17,679 nucleotides of DNA, taken from positions 1-17,679 of the forward strand of contig JAGYHI010000017.1 of NCBI GenBank assembly GCA_018457335.1, given 5' to 3'. Below the pieces are notes generated by a model. It saw nothing but the letters and a program-made list of their open reading frames with translations, did no database searches and was not told the DNA's origin. Source of the stretch: Candidatus Altimarinota bacterium (GTDB taxonomy: Bacteria; Patescibacteria; JAEDAM01; BD1-5; UBA2023). This document shows positions 1 to 8,358 of this stretch, one piece after another. The stretch's first letter is position 1; every line of letters starts with the position of its first letter. A program made the position numbers and the translations under genes.

Positions 1-252
1 ATATTTTACAATTTTTTCTACATCGAAATTATCAAAAGCTTTTCTATAATTTTCTCTTTTTTTCAAAATAGTTTCCCAAGAAAGTCAGGCTTGTGCTCCT
101 TCTAAAATTAGCATTTCAAAAAGTTTTTGGTCATCAAAAACAGGAACTCACCATTCTGAATCATGATATTTTATGTAATCTGGATTTTTGAGATTTACCC
201 AAGAGCATATATTTTTATTTTGTATAATTTTTTCATCACAAATTTGCATCAT
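1..252 (-). CDS. tag: DNA-3-methyladenine glycosylase I (partial, C-terminus off the left edge)
   Basis: Base-excision repair glycosylase that removes 3-methyladenine from alkylated DNA. The 84 visible N-terminal residues carry the Tag signature: an N-terminal Cys (zinc ligand in Tag), a CSW motif, YHDSEWGVPVFDD, LFEMLILEGAQAGLSW and TILKKRENYRKAF. These align almost without gaps to E. coli Tag. The Gly of EWG and the Gly of QAGLSW are both encoded by TGA; each is essentially invariant in the family, so this gene alone makes the case for UGA=Gly. Two adjacent ATG codons (252 and 249) could start it. It lies 29 bases behind the ygjV-like gene, probably as the last visible gene of an ogt-led operon. 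The rest, including the second pair of zinc ligands, is outside the window. Confidence 0.95.
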
Positions 253-281
253 TTTGTTTATAAAATATTTTAAAATTAAAA

Positions 282-806
282 TTATTTCACAGATTTTTTA
301 ATATAATGTTTCCAATATCAGATAATATTTGATCATAAAAATATACATTCTAAGAGAACTCACATTGGAGTAAAAATAATTATATTATAAGTAATAGTAA
401 ACAAACAACCTATCATGATTCAAATTCTGATTTTTTTATCATCTTTTTGAAATTTTGCAATAAGCATTATATATACTGCTATAAATAAAAGTATATCAGA
501 TATCTCCTTGTAGTTAAATAGAATAGGAATTAAATACAGTACAAAAAAGACTGATATCCATTTTTTATTATAAGAAAATAATGAAACCAGAAAAGATAAT
601 GTTGATATGACCAACAAAAATCAAGCATTTATTTTTCAGAGTAAAAAATAATGTATTGTTACAAGTATGCAAGAAAGAGTAAGCCATAAAAGTACCTTTT
701 TTCTGTCTTTTACTTGAAAACTTATAAAATCTGTAATAATTGCAATAAATACAAGTATCTGAGAAATAATAAAAAATGTACTAAATTGTGATAAATATTC
801 AAACAT
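282..806 (-). CDS. YgjV-like inner-membrane protein
   Basis: A 174-residue integral membrane protein with about five or six hydrophobic segments. The stretch HYFLLGKINAGFLLVIS followed by LSFLVSLF, and the C-terminal NIIGYWKHYIKK, align well with E. coli YgjV (183 residues), including the HFFLLG and NIIRFW landmarks, so I assign it to the YgjV/Imp-YgjV family of unknown function. Six TGA codons are read as Gly. The ATG at 806 starts a hydrophobic N-terminus; a downstream TTG at 617 would remove half the family. It sits 20 bases after ogt and 29 before tag, so it is probably co-transcribed with two alkylation-repair genes. No function can be claimed beyond membrane location. Confidence 0.8.
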
Positions 807-826
807 ATTTTTCAGAAATTAAACAT

Positions 827-1336
827 TTAAAATTCTCTCTCCAACTTCAACAGCCTCTTCTTCACTGGAACTCCTCAACCATATCCACCAAGTCCACCAC
901 CAGTCTCAATAATCCTGTGACAAGGGACAATAATTGCAATTGCATTGGCTCCATTTGCTGATGCCACTGCTCTGACTGCTTTGGGATTATTGATGCTTTT
1001 TGCAAGATCTAAATAGGATGCTGTTTTTCAGTATTCTACCTGCAAAAGTGCTTTCCATACTTGTTGCTGGAAAGCTGTTCCCGCAAGCAAAATTGGTACT
1101 GAAAATTCTTTTCTTTCTCCTGATAAATACTCATCAATTTGCTTTTTTGCTTCTGCAATCACTTCATCTTCTTGCTCTATAAAGTCTGCATTTAAGAGTT
1201 TTTTAACTCTCCCATCTACTGTTTTTCTCATTTTTCTATAAGCAAAATCAAGAATACAAATTTTTCCTTCAAAAGAAGCAATGAGAAGTTCTCAGATTTT
1301 GGTTTTATGATGGGAAGTGTGGATTTGGTTTTTCAT
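827..1336 (-). CDS. ogt: methylated-DNA--protein-cysteine S-methyltransferase
   Basis: Suicide repair protein that transfers the methyl group from O6-methylguanine in DNA to its own cysteine. The 169 residues show the N-terminal domain, then the DNA-binding segment with FQQQVWKALLQVEYGKTASY, the recognition region NPKAVRAVASANGAN, and the catalytic motif VPCHRII followed by GGGLGGYGGG and a VPVKKRLLKLE tail. The active-site Cys is in PCHR. Three Gly are encoded by TGA, including one in the GYGGG tail and one in EYGKT. The length is normal for Ogt/MGMT. It is the first gene of an apparent ogt, ygjV-like, tag operon, joining two alkylation-damage repair activities in one transcription unit. Confidence 0.95.
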
Positions 1337-1361
1337 AGTTTTTTATTAAAATATTTTCTTC

Positions 1362-1367
1362 ATTATA
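1362..1367 (-). promoter_or_regulatory. candidate -10 box for the ogt operon
   Basis: A perfect TATAAT on the minus strand about 25 bases before the ogt ATG, immediately behind the T run of the terminator for the upstream gene. No good -35 box is visible at 16-18 bases, where the sequence is T-rich, so the promoter is a guess from the -10 box and position. Confidence 0.4.
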
Positions 1368-1369
1368 AC

Positions 1370-1405
1370 AAAAAAAACAAGAAAAATAAAGTTATTTTTC
1401 TTGTT
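1370..1405 (-). terminator. intrinsic terminator after the 428-residue secreted protein gene
   Basis: On the minus strand AACAAGAAAAATA pairs with TATTTTTCTTGTT (13 bp, 4-base loop) and is followed by a T run. It begins 11 bases after the stop at 1416. The stem is almost pure A/T, like the other terminators in this window, and resembles the one at 4324-4357. Confidence 0.75.
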
Positions 1406-1415
1406 CTAAATTTCT

Positions 1416-2702
1416 CTATTTTTTCACTTCCATTTCCTTATCCTTAAACTTCAATTTCTCAATATTTATTAAACTATTTTTTTCATCTCTGTTTTTTACT
1501 GTATCTTCTACAATAGTTTTTCCATTTTCATTATTGATTTTGTATTCACTTGATTTTCCTGAAAAAATCACTGTGTTTGTTCCTGAATTTCCTGTGATAG
1601 TATTATCAAGATTATTTACAATTATATTATTATCATTTTTTCCTAAAAGAGTAACATCTTTCAGGTATTGAGAATGATTTGTATATGGTTTTGAGGTATC
1701 AAATTTTAGAGAAAAAGTTCCTGAAAAATTTGGTTCAATTCTTGCATTATAAGTGATATATGGATGGAAAAATTTTCCTACTAAATCATATCCCACCTCA
1801 TCATCTTTTTGAATATTTTTTCTGGTTTTTGATTTATAAATTCCCCACATTCCATTTTCTCATCCATTCCAAGCTCCCCAAAGTCCATAGTAAGAATCTA
1901 TTACTGAAGCTAAATACTCTTGTGTTAGGCTATTTTCTTTTGCAAGTTCTTGCACCCAAGCCTTGTTTTCTTCTCCTCTTCCCCAAAGATTTTTTGCAAG
2001 TCCATTCTTTTGGGCTTTTCTGATTTCTGCCTGATAGGCTGGAAGAGCTCCTGGAAGAGTATTTGCTCCATCAACTCCAATTCCATTATCGTGCACAAAA
2101 TGCAAAATCTCTTCATAGGCTGCATCTCTGTGATCATAATTTTGCTTCATATACCAATCTCCACCTTCGGTTTGGATTTCATTTTGGTAGAGAGGTTGTC
2201 CATTGACCTGATTTCCAACTGGATTTTTTCCATCATCTTTTCCGTTGAGTAAGGCAAGAGTTGCATTATTTTCTCCCATTTTATTTGCTACCCCAGTTTT
2301 ATCTGCTCCGTATTTTGAACCTGGGAAATTATTTAAATAATGCATCAAAATATTTCTAGCTCTCAAAATTTGTTCATCAGTAATTTTGTCTTGTGCTACA
2401 ATGTGAATTGCTTTTCCATTTGGTGTAACTACTTTTGTGTATCTGTTGAAATTATTTTTATAAACATTATCCAAAGAATCAGGAATTTTTGTGGAAATAT
2501 CTGAAAGTTTTGAAGAAACTGTTTTTGAAGTTTGAGAAATGTTTTTGGAGATATTTTTTGGTGTTTCTTGTATTTTTGTATTTTCAATTTTATTTCCATC
2601 AACATCATATCAAGGCTGGTTTGCAAGATAGTTAAATTTGTATATTCCTGCTGCTGCAATTCCAAGAAGAATAATTGCAAGGATAATAAGTATTTTTTTC
2701 AT
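1416..2702 (-). CDS. secreted or membrane-anchored protein of unknown function with C-terminal RTX-type tail module
   Basis: A 428-residue protein. Residues 1-20 are a signal or anchor segment (MKKILIILAIILLGIAAAG), followed by a Ser/Thr/Lys-rich linker to about residue 80. The core (about 85-330) contains ILRARNILMHYLNNFPGSKY, KTGVANKMGENNATL and AAYEEILHFVHDNGIGVDG. The E-I-L-H-F-V-H-D cluster (residues 198-205) could bind a metal, but no known protease motif fits. Residues about 360-420 (NTITGNSGTNTVIFSG, then YKINNENGKTIVEDTV, INIEKLKFKD) match the repeat-like tail module seen at the C-termini of many calcium-binding, RTX-type secreted proteins. Two TGA codons are read as Gly (QPGYD, NGGEN). 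The gene has its own promoter and terminator. I recognise the core only as a conserved uncharacterised extracellular type. Confidence 0.75.
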
Positions 2703-2733
2703 AAAAATGTAAAATTAAAAGTAAAACATAAAG

Positions 2734-2761
2734 AGTATACTGAGAAAATACTTTATAGCAA
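2734..2761 (-). promoter_or_regulatory. promoter of the secreted-protein gene
   Basis: On minus, TTGCTA (2761-2756) and TATACT (2739-2734) are separated by 16 bases, about 32 bases before the ATG at 2702. Four of six and five of six bases match the sigma-70 consensus boxes. Confidence 0.5.
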
Positions 2762-2795
2762 AAGTTTTTTTTCTTCTCAAATAAAACAAAAAAAC

Positions 2796-2825
2796 AAAAA
2801 TGACTGTAAAATTACAGTCATTTTT
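2796..2825 (-). terminator. intrinsic terminator after the DUF4300 gene
   Basis: AAAAATGACTGTAA and TTACAGTCATTTTT form a 14-bp stem with a tiny AA centre, five bases past the stop at 2830. It is flanked by A runs on one side and T runs on the other, so it could work in both directions. Only the minus-strand gene ends here. Confidence 0.75.
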
Positions 2826-2829
2826 TTGA

Positions 2830-4173
2830 TTATTTCTCAACCTCAAACTCCTCTCCATTTTCCATTAAAAATGGATCTGCTGTTTCAGGTGTCGTCATAT
2901 CTCCATATTTTTTCATAAAATATTCGTGAACTTGTGATTTTTTATCAAAAATAACTGCTTGATATGGAAGGTCAAAACTCAGTTTTTCTAAAAATACAAA
3001 TTTTCCTTCTGATTCAAGCAAAATTCCAATATGTCAGATAAATAAAATATTATCAAGGTCATCATGATTTATCATTGAAATCACAGAAAATCCAGGTTTT
3101 GTGTTGAATTTTATATTGTGTTCTTTAAAATATTTTTTGATATTTTTGAGATGAACTTGTTTGTCTTTTGTCAGAGGAGTTGGGATTCCTGCAAAAAAAG
3201 TGAGAAATTTTTTCTTTTCTGTTTCGTCAAAAATTTTCTTTGGGAAATTATCTATTGAAGATTTATCAAAATTTAAAATAAGAGAAGCTTTGTCTGTGAG
3301 ATTTTCAATATTTACCAAATCTTTGAATAGTGTAAAACTTGTGATTCTACAATTTGTCCCACCAAAATCAAAATTTTTCTTTTCAAGTTTTTCAAGATAC
3401 ATAGGATATCAACCATCTCTTGAAAAATTTGTTATATCTTTAAAATTTCAGTTTGTTAGTCATTCTTTTCCAACTGCATCATTGAAATAATCTACATAAT
3501 AGAAATAATATTGTATATTTTTTTCTGAAATATTGTATTTTTTTAGAGTATTTTTTATGAAGTTTTGAGTTTTTTGGTCTGTGATATTTGAGTAGGAGAA
3601 AGGTTTTTTATTTTTGAGAAAGTTTTCCTGTTTTTCTACCGATCCGCATCATTTATATTCTGCATTTTTATTTGTAAAAATCACTTTATAGTCGTATAAA
3701 TCTCATTTCCCATCTCAATGACACTCCTCTTTTACAAACTTCCCTTCTAGATTTTTTGCTTTGAAAATAAAATCTTCTCCCTGTTTTTCAAGTTTTTCAA
3801 TTTCCATGTATATGTGTCACTTTGGATTGGTTTCTGAAAAGAGATTTGGGTTTCCATATTCAAGCTGATTACCTGTAATTTTTATATTCCAAAAAGGCTC
3901 AGCCCCGTATGCAAAAAATTTTAAATTTGGATCTTTTTCAGATTCTCATTTTTTACAAAGCAGACTTTCAAAATATTTATAATCTTTTTTTGTGAAAGCA
4001 AATTCAAGTTTTGATGCTTTACACCCTTCAAGAGTATTAAATTTTATATATTGATAAGTTAAACTTGAATATATTTTTGTTCATCAGTCTTTGTAAGTTT
4101 CTATATTATATGGGAAAAATAAAATCCCGAAAAGTAATATAAAAATAATTGTTGAAATGATTTTTTTATTCAT
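2830..4173 (-). CDS. secreted two-domain protein: COG3650-like domain plus DUF4300 domain
   Basis: A 447-residue protein with an N-terminal signal or anchor (MNKKIISTIIFILLFGILFF). Residues about 84-180 show FFAYGAEPFWNIKITG, then CHGDGKGDLYDYKVIF and YKGCGS. This is the pattern of small lipoprotein-type domains of the COG3650 sort (GxEPFW, CxDGMSDxxY, GCG). Residues about 192-447 match DUF4300: YSNITDQKTQNFIKNTLKK, NCRITSFTLFKD, GHIGILLESEGKFVFLEK, then SFDLPYQAVIF and a C-terminal EYFMKKYGD. Eleven TGA codons are read as Gly, including both glycines of KDGGTK and one in GHIG. DUF4300 is usually found in Firmicutes surface proteins; fusion to the other domain is unusual to me. Function unknown, probably at the cell surface. 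Confidence 0.8.
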
Positions 4174-4201
4174 AATATTTTAGTTAAGAAATATTTTGAT
4201 A

Positions 4202-4228
4202 ATTATATATATTTTTTAATTTTTTCAA
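4202..4228 (-). promoter_or_regulatory. weak candidate promoter of the DUF4300 gene
   Basis: On minus, TTGAAA (4228-4223) and TATAAT (4207-4202) lie 15 bases apart, about 29 bases before the ATG at 4173. Both boxes are good but the spacing is short and the surroundings are very AT-rich. Confidence 0.35.
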
Positions 4229-4323
4229 CTCAATTTTTACCTCATTTTTTATAAACTCCCCTACCCTATTTCTTCCTCTCTTCCCAAATCAACAAAGGAA
4301 GAAATATCAAGATAAATCATATC

Positions 4324-4357
4324 AAAAAAACAAGAAAAATAAAATATTTCCCTTGTT
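4324..4357 (-). terminator. intrinsic terminator after the CPBP protease gene
   Basis: On minus, AACAAGGGAAAT pairs with ATTTTTCTTGTT (with G-U pairs) and is followed by seven T. It lies about 20 bases past the stop at 4378. Between this and the gene starting at 4173 I see no gene in about 150 bases. Confidence 0.65.
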
Positions 4358-4377
4358 TCAATTTTCTCAAACAAATT

Positions 4378-4923
4378 CTATTTCCCCACTTTCTTTCTCT
4401 CCTGATAGACAAAATAAGGAATCACAGTCACAGCAAAAACAAGTTGGAAGATAATCATTGCTGTAGTAAAAGTTCCATTGATATCACCATCTTTCAAAAC
4501 CTCTCCTCCAATAAGCACAAAATCCCAAGCCCAATGATACAGCATAATAGGAATAATATTTTCAATTTTTAATCTGACAAAAGCAAAGAAAAGTCCTGCA
4601 ATAAAAGTCATAAAAAGTTGAGCTCAAATTACAATAATATCTGTTCCAGCAAGAATATTTACAGCATGCAAAAGTGAAAATATTACTGCACTCACCAAAA
4701 TTGCCTTTACTTTATTATCTTTTAAAAAAGTAGAAAACACTACTCATCTATACACTAATTCTTCTGAAAATCCCACCAAAAATGTAGTCAAAGCAACATC
4801 AGAACCTTTAAACACAGTTCCACCTAACCAATGTGGAGTGAAGTTTGCATACACTCCAAGTTCTTTAAATCTTTTCATATCTTTTGGACTTACTACTTCC
4901 AAGTGAGAAAGTATCATAGTCAT
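4378..4923 (-). CDS. CPBP-family intramembrane metalloprotease (CAAX-protease-like), short form
   Basis: A 181-residue membrane protein. It has the CPBP/Abi motif 1 EELVYRG (catalytic EExxxR, with the Gly from TGA), motif 2 FSLLHAVN (metal-ligand His) and later the LYHWAWDF segment with the third His region. These are the hallmarks of the CPBP family of glutamate-type intramembrane proteases. Family members usually have one or two further N-terminal membrane helices; here the gene starts at ATG 4923, behind a GGTGGA-type ribosome-binding site, and the N-terminus is short and polar. The same frame stays open upstream into the lipoprotein gene, so a GTG start there is a less likely alternative. 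It follows the lipoprotein gene by 43 bases, probably in one operon. Substrate unknown. Confidence 0.85.
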
Positions 4924-4966
4924 AGGAAGTTTTCCACCAAATTTTTCTAGTCAATAATATTTTAAA

Positions 4967-5977
4967 TTATTTTTTATTTTTCTCTTTCCAAGCCTGAACA
5001 CGATCTGCTACATTTTTTTGGATATTTCCATAAAAGAAATCATAATCATGAATATGGTAGACTTCATCTCCCATAATCATCATTAAATTCTCTTTATTTT
5101 TTGGTGTAGGAATTACCAATGCTCCTTTTTCATCTATTTGAGCTGAGGTAAAATGAGGAATTTTTTCTCCATTTATATCTGCAAAAATATTTTTTTCTTT
5201 ATCTTGATTTTCTTTATCATCTGTCCAATCAAGAGGATTTATACACAAAGCTCCTTCTTCAATAGTAGGAGATTTTCCACCTTTTCCTATCACATTCCAA
5301 GTAATAATTCCAGGAGTTTGAGTTGGAGTTACAGCAAGCGGAATTCCGATAGTATTAATATCTTTTTGTGTGATTGTGTAACCAATAGCATACACTCCAA
5401 CAAGATTTTTCGTTGGGACAATATCAGTATTTTCCACTAACATATCTTTGATAATATTTGAACCTTGACTATGTCCAGCAATAAAATAAGGTTTTCCTTT
5501 GTTTATCTCTTTCATATAATATTCAAATGCTTTCTCGACATCTCTACGGGCAAAATCAATATATTTTTTTCTTTCTTTTACAGAAAGTTCTAGTACAGAA
5601 ATAGAAGCTTGTCTATACTTCGGAGCATAAATATTACAAGTTTTCCCAAATGCTCCTGCTTGTTTTTCAACTATTTGACGAGTGAAATCATTGCTTTCTA
5701 TTGTTTCAATACTTGCATTCATACCTTCTTTTTTGTCTGGATAAGTTGTTGGATGCACAAAAAATACATCACATTCTTTTGTTCCAGTTTTTTCAAATTT
5801 TATCCAATTTTTTGACTGAGTATAATCAATACTTGTAACTTTTTTTGTTTCAGATGTTGTATTTTCTGTTTGAGTTGCTGGTTTTTCTGGTGTTGTTGGT
5901 GTTTTGTCTTGATTGACATTACAGGCTGTCAGCATAAAAGTTGCTATCAGCAAGGTAAATAGAGTTCTCAATTTCAT
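4967..5977 (-). CDS. DUF3089 family lipoprotein, alpha/beta-hydrolase-like
   Basis: A 336-residue protein with a type II signal peptide ending in the lipobox LTAC (Cys at about 19), then a Thr/Pro/Glu-rich linker to about residue 50. The domain matches DUF3089: CDVFFVHPTTY, a KYRQASISV stretch, DVEKAFEYYMKEINKGKPYFIAGHSQGSNII and a late HIHDYDFFYGNI. GHSQG is the nucleophile elbow of alpha/beta hydrolases, with a plausible catalytic Ser and the late His/Asp segment, so an esterase-like enzyme on the outer face of the membrane is likely. No TGA codon occurs in 336 codons although Gly is common, unlike most neighbours. It lies between the regulator gene (101 bases upstream) and the CPBP gene (43 bases downstream). 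Confidence 0.85.
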   Translation of the reverse strand: MKLRTLFTLLIATFMLTACNVNQDKTPTTPEKPATQTENTTSETKKVTSIDYTQSKNWIKFEKTGTKECDVFFVHPTTYPDKKEGMNASIETIESNDFTRQIVEKQAGAFGKTCNIYAPKYRQASISVLELSVKERKKYIDFARRDVEKAFEYYMKEINKGKPYFIAGHSQGSNIIKDMLVENTDIVPTKNLVGVYAIGYTITQKDINTIGIPLAVTPTQTPGIITWNVIGKGGKSPTIEEGALCINPLDWTDDKENQDKEKNIFADINGEKIPHFTSAQIDEKGALVIPTPKNKENLMMIMGDEVYHIHDYDFFYGNIQKNVADRVQAWKEKNKK

Positions 5978-6078
5978 AATAAAAAATTGTTAATAATAAA
6001 ATAATTTTTGTGTTTTTGAGTTTCACCTAGGGAAAGATGAAAATCAGCAAGAGTTTTTGTAGAAACATAGCAAAAAAT

Positions 6079-6531
6079 TTAAGAAATAAAATGTTGTTGA
6101 ATTTTTTGGTCAATATACCCACTAATATCTTCAATAAAATGTATTTGTTGTTGTATAAAAGTGTTAAAATCTGGATTTTTTTGAGTCCTAAGTTTCAAGG
6201 CTTTTTCTAAAATATTTTTTCTCATATCAAGAGAGTCTTTCCAATCAGTGAGAGATTTGAGAGAATTTTTCACAGAAATATAAAAATATCTTTTTCTGGA
6301 ATTTTCTGTTTTGGTCATAAAACTCACTTCTCCCAAATCTGTCAAAAATTTCAAAGCCTTGCTGGTTGCACTTTTGCTGATTTTCAAAGTCTCCATTATC
6401 TCCTCAAAGGTCAAATATTTTTCATCTGAAATATAGAACAAAGCAATAATTTTTCAGGCAATAGGAGGATATCAAATCATTGTATAGAGTTCAGAAGTTT
6501 GAGAAATAAGGTCTTGTTTTTGTTGGTTCAT
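6079..6531 (-). CDS. GbsR/MarR-type winged-helix transcriptional regulator
   Basis: A 150-residue DNA-binding protein. After a short N-terminal helix it has GYPPIAGKIIALFYISDEKYLTFEEIMETLKISKSATSKALKFL, the characteristic GbsR arrangement (GxPPxAG, then the helix-turn-helix with SKxxxSxAL). Then come the wing (RKRYFYIS) and a C-terminal helical dimerisation region. The first two Gly of that signature (GYPPIAG) are both TGA codons, so the conserved start is lost if TGA is read as stop. GbsR-type proteins often repress their own operon and respond to small molecules. Here a perfect inverted repeat lies just upstream (6548-6569), and the gene is followed by the DUF3089 lipoprotein and CPBP genes, which it may control. 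Confidence 0.85.
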
Positions 6532-6547
6532 CAGTATCTTTAATTTT

Positions 6548-6596
6548 TAGTTTCCAAATATAGAAACTAGTGTAAGGATTTTTACTCAGAAGTCAA
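6548..6596 (-). promoter_or_regulatory. promoter and palindromic operator upstream of the GbsR-type gene
   Basis: On minus, TTGACT (6596-6591) and TACACT (6574-6569) are 16 bases apart. The -10 box runs directly into a perfect inverted repeat TAGTTTC-N8-GAAACTA (6569-6548), covering the expected transcription start, 17 bases before the ATG. Repressor operators commonly sit there, so autoregulation is plausible. Confidence 0.5.
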
Positions 6597-6602
6597 AAGA
6601 TA

Positions 6603-6627
6603 ATAAAAAAACCTGAGGAAAATCAGG
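6603..6627 (-). terminator. intrinsic terminator after the cation efflux gene
   Basis: On minus, CCTGA and TCAGG close a hairpin with a six-base loop, preceded by AAAG and followed by a run of T. It lies about 30 bases past the stop at 6658. Confidence 0.75.
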
Positions 6628-6657
6628 CTTTAAGAAGGTTGAGAAAGGGGGAGAATT

Positions 6658-7578
6658 TTACTCAATCCCCACTTCCACCTCACATTTTTTGTATTTTTCT
6701 CCAATTTTTTGTAAAATTTCTTGCTTAAAATTAAACAGACTTTGTACACTTTCATTTTTGTCTTCACAAGCAATTCTTATCAACACCAACATATTTTTTC
6801 CTGTTTTGTAAATTTGAATATTTTTAATAGTAATATTTTTATAAATGTCAGATTTTTGGTTGATAATTTGCTCAATTTCTCTTTGAATTTTACTTGGTTT
6901 TATCACTCCAAACATAGTTTCTATAAAACTCTCTTTCAGCATTTCCCAAGGAGTTTTAATGATAAATGCAATCATCACAAGAGTAATCACAGCATCTCCA
7001 ATATAGTAGACAAAAAGTGTGTTTCCTTGCTTTGGAAGGAGAGTGACAAACAAAATCACCACCCCCAAAACAAGAGAAATAATCCCATCTACAAAAGAAG
7101 CCTTGCTCTCTGCTGTCAGCATTGTACTTCTATTTTCAATTTTTTTATTGAGAAATGAAAAATTCCAACTCATCAGAAAACATAAAAATGTCATTGCAAG
7201 TGAATAGTATAAAATTCCTCCCATTTGAAGCATTTCTCCCTGATCCAAAAAGAAAAAATTATACAACTTTACAATGGCTGAAAATCCTGCAATCACAATC
7301 AAAGTAAAAGAAAGAAGGCTTTTCAAAGTCCCATAAAGAGGCTCTAAAAAATACATTCCATCAGGAAATCTCTGAGTTTTTTTGTCAGAAAATTTGCTAA
7401 TCAAAATAGCAACAACACACCCCAAAGCTGAAATCAAACTAAAATTTCCATCAAGAAAAAGGGCATCAATATTGGTCTGTAAATACATATACCAACCTGC
7501 AAGTCCCATTATAAGGTTTATAAAAAATCCTATTATCAAGGCTTTGGTTTCTATATTTTGATCTTTTTTTGTGGTCAT
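6658..7578 (-). CDS. cation diffusion facilitator family transporter
   Basis: A 306-residue membrane protein of the CDF family (proton-coupled efflux of Zn, Co, Fe, Mn or similar divalent metals). It shows helix 2 with DALFLDGNFSLISA, the cytoplasmic RFPDGMYFLEPLYGTLKSL segment, helix 5 with ESKASFVDGIISLVLG, helix 6 with YIGDAVITL and a C-terminal cytoplasmic domain of about 85 residues with the usual beta-alpha-beta hydrophobic pattern. The DGN-S and SFVDG motifs supply the metal-site Asp residues expected in helices 2 and 5. About six transmembrane segments are visible. There are no TGA codons although Gly is frequent. It follows the yjdF-like gene by 19 bases, so the two are co-transcribed. 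The metal cannot be told from sequence. Confidence 0.9.
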   Translation of the reverse strand: MTTKKDQNIETKALIIGFFINLIMGLAGWYMYLQTNIDALFLDGNFSLISALGCVVAILISKFSDKKTQRFPDGMYFLEPLYGTLKSLLSFTLIVIAGFSAIVKLYNFFFLDQGEMLQMGGILYYSLAMTFLCFLMSWNFSFLNKKIENRSTMLTAESKASFVDGIISLVLGVVILFVTLLPKQGNTLFVYYIGDAVITLVMIAFIIKTPWEMLKESFIETMFGVIKPSKIQREIEQIINQKSDIYKNITIKNIQIYKTGKNMLVLIRIACEDKNESVQSLFNFKQEILQKIGEKYKKCEVEVGIE

Positions 7579-7597
7579 GTTTTTTTATAAGTTATTT

Positions 7598-8227
7598 TTA
7601 ATTCTTTAATTTTCTATAATTCCAATAAAACAACATAGAAATCATCACTGCTCCCGAAATATCAAGAAGCATATCTTTTTGTGCATCCCAAATATCACCT
7701 TGTGAACCAAGAAAACTTGCTGCCTGCTCTCAACCACAAACCACTGCATAAATGGTCTCAATAATTTCATACAAAGCTCCCCAAAAACCAATCACCATAA
7801 TTCCCACAAAAATAGCTACTTTAAAATTTGAAACCCACTTTTTCCTCAAAAAAATCTCAGCAACTGGATAAGCCAAAATCCCAATCAAAAAATGTGCAAT
7901 TCTATCATAATTATTTCTCCCTTCTGGAAAAATAAAATCAAAATTTAGATAGTTTAAAATTGAATTTCCATAATCGAAAGGAACATTTTCAAAAGTATAA
8001 TGTCCTCAAATAGTGTGAATACAAAAGAAAAAAGTCATAAAAAAATATGAAGTATTTGAAAATCTAAATTTCCTAAAAGTCAGAATCAAAATCACAACTG
8101 GTATCAAAACTGGAATATTTTCAGCCCACCAAACAGACCTATCTGCTGGGTTTATTGCACAGATTGTGAAAATAAGAATGTAGATTCCAAGCATAAAATA
8201 TGGGAAATGTTTTTGGAGGTTTTTCAT
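7598..8227 (-). CDS. yjdF: YjdF/DUF2238 family inner-membrane protein
   Basis: A 209-residue membrane protein, the same length as E. coli YjdF. Its signature is unmistakable: CIHTIGGHYTFENVPF, then RNNYDRIAHFLIG, FWGALYEIIETIYAVV, and FLGSQGDIWDAQKDMLLDISGA. Two conserved glycines (GGH and CGGEQ) are TGA codons. Several His, Asp and Glu residues in the motifs lie near membrane boundaries, suggesting metal or substrate binding, but the family function is not established to my knowledge. It heads a two-gene operon with a cation efflux protein, and a good promoter lies upstream. Confidence 0.9.
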
Positions 8228-8261
8228 AATTTTTGGTTATTTTGTAAAAATATATATTTTG

Positions 8262-8289
8262 ATTATAGGGTTTTTGGATGAATTTGCAA
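8262..8289 (-). promoter_or_regulatory. promoter of the yjdF-like/cation efflux operon
   Basis: On minus, TTGCAA (8289-8284) and a perfect TATAAT (8267-8262) are 16 bases apart, about 35 bases before the ATG at 8227. Confidence 0.6.
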
Positions 8290-8298
8290 TTTTAAAGT

Positions 8299-8326
8299 TT
8301 GGAAAATTGGGAATTTTTCGTATAAT
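8299..8326 (+). promoter_or_regulatory. promoter of the nitroreductase gene
   Basis: TTGGAA (8299-8304) and a perfect TATAAT (8321-8326) are 16 bases apart, 33 bases before the ATG at 8359. It is back-to-back with the promoter of the yjdF-like operon; the two -35 boxes are nine bases apart. Confidence 0.6.
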
Positions 8327-8358
8327 GAATTTTAAATAATTCTTAATTTTAAAAACCT

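Noticed and set aside
4240..4325. Possible small gene between the DUF4300 gene and the CPBP terminator
   Set aside because: Only short frames with no ribosome-binding site or recognisable sequence; treated as intergenic.
5153..5440. Plus-strand open frames opposite the lipoprotein gene (also at 5609-5815 and 6721-7158)
   Set aside because: They are antisense shadows rich in Phe, Ser, Ile and Asn with no family resemblance, lying opposite well-supported genes.
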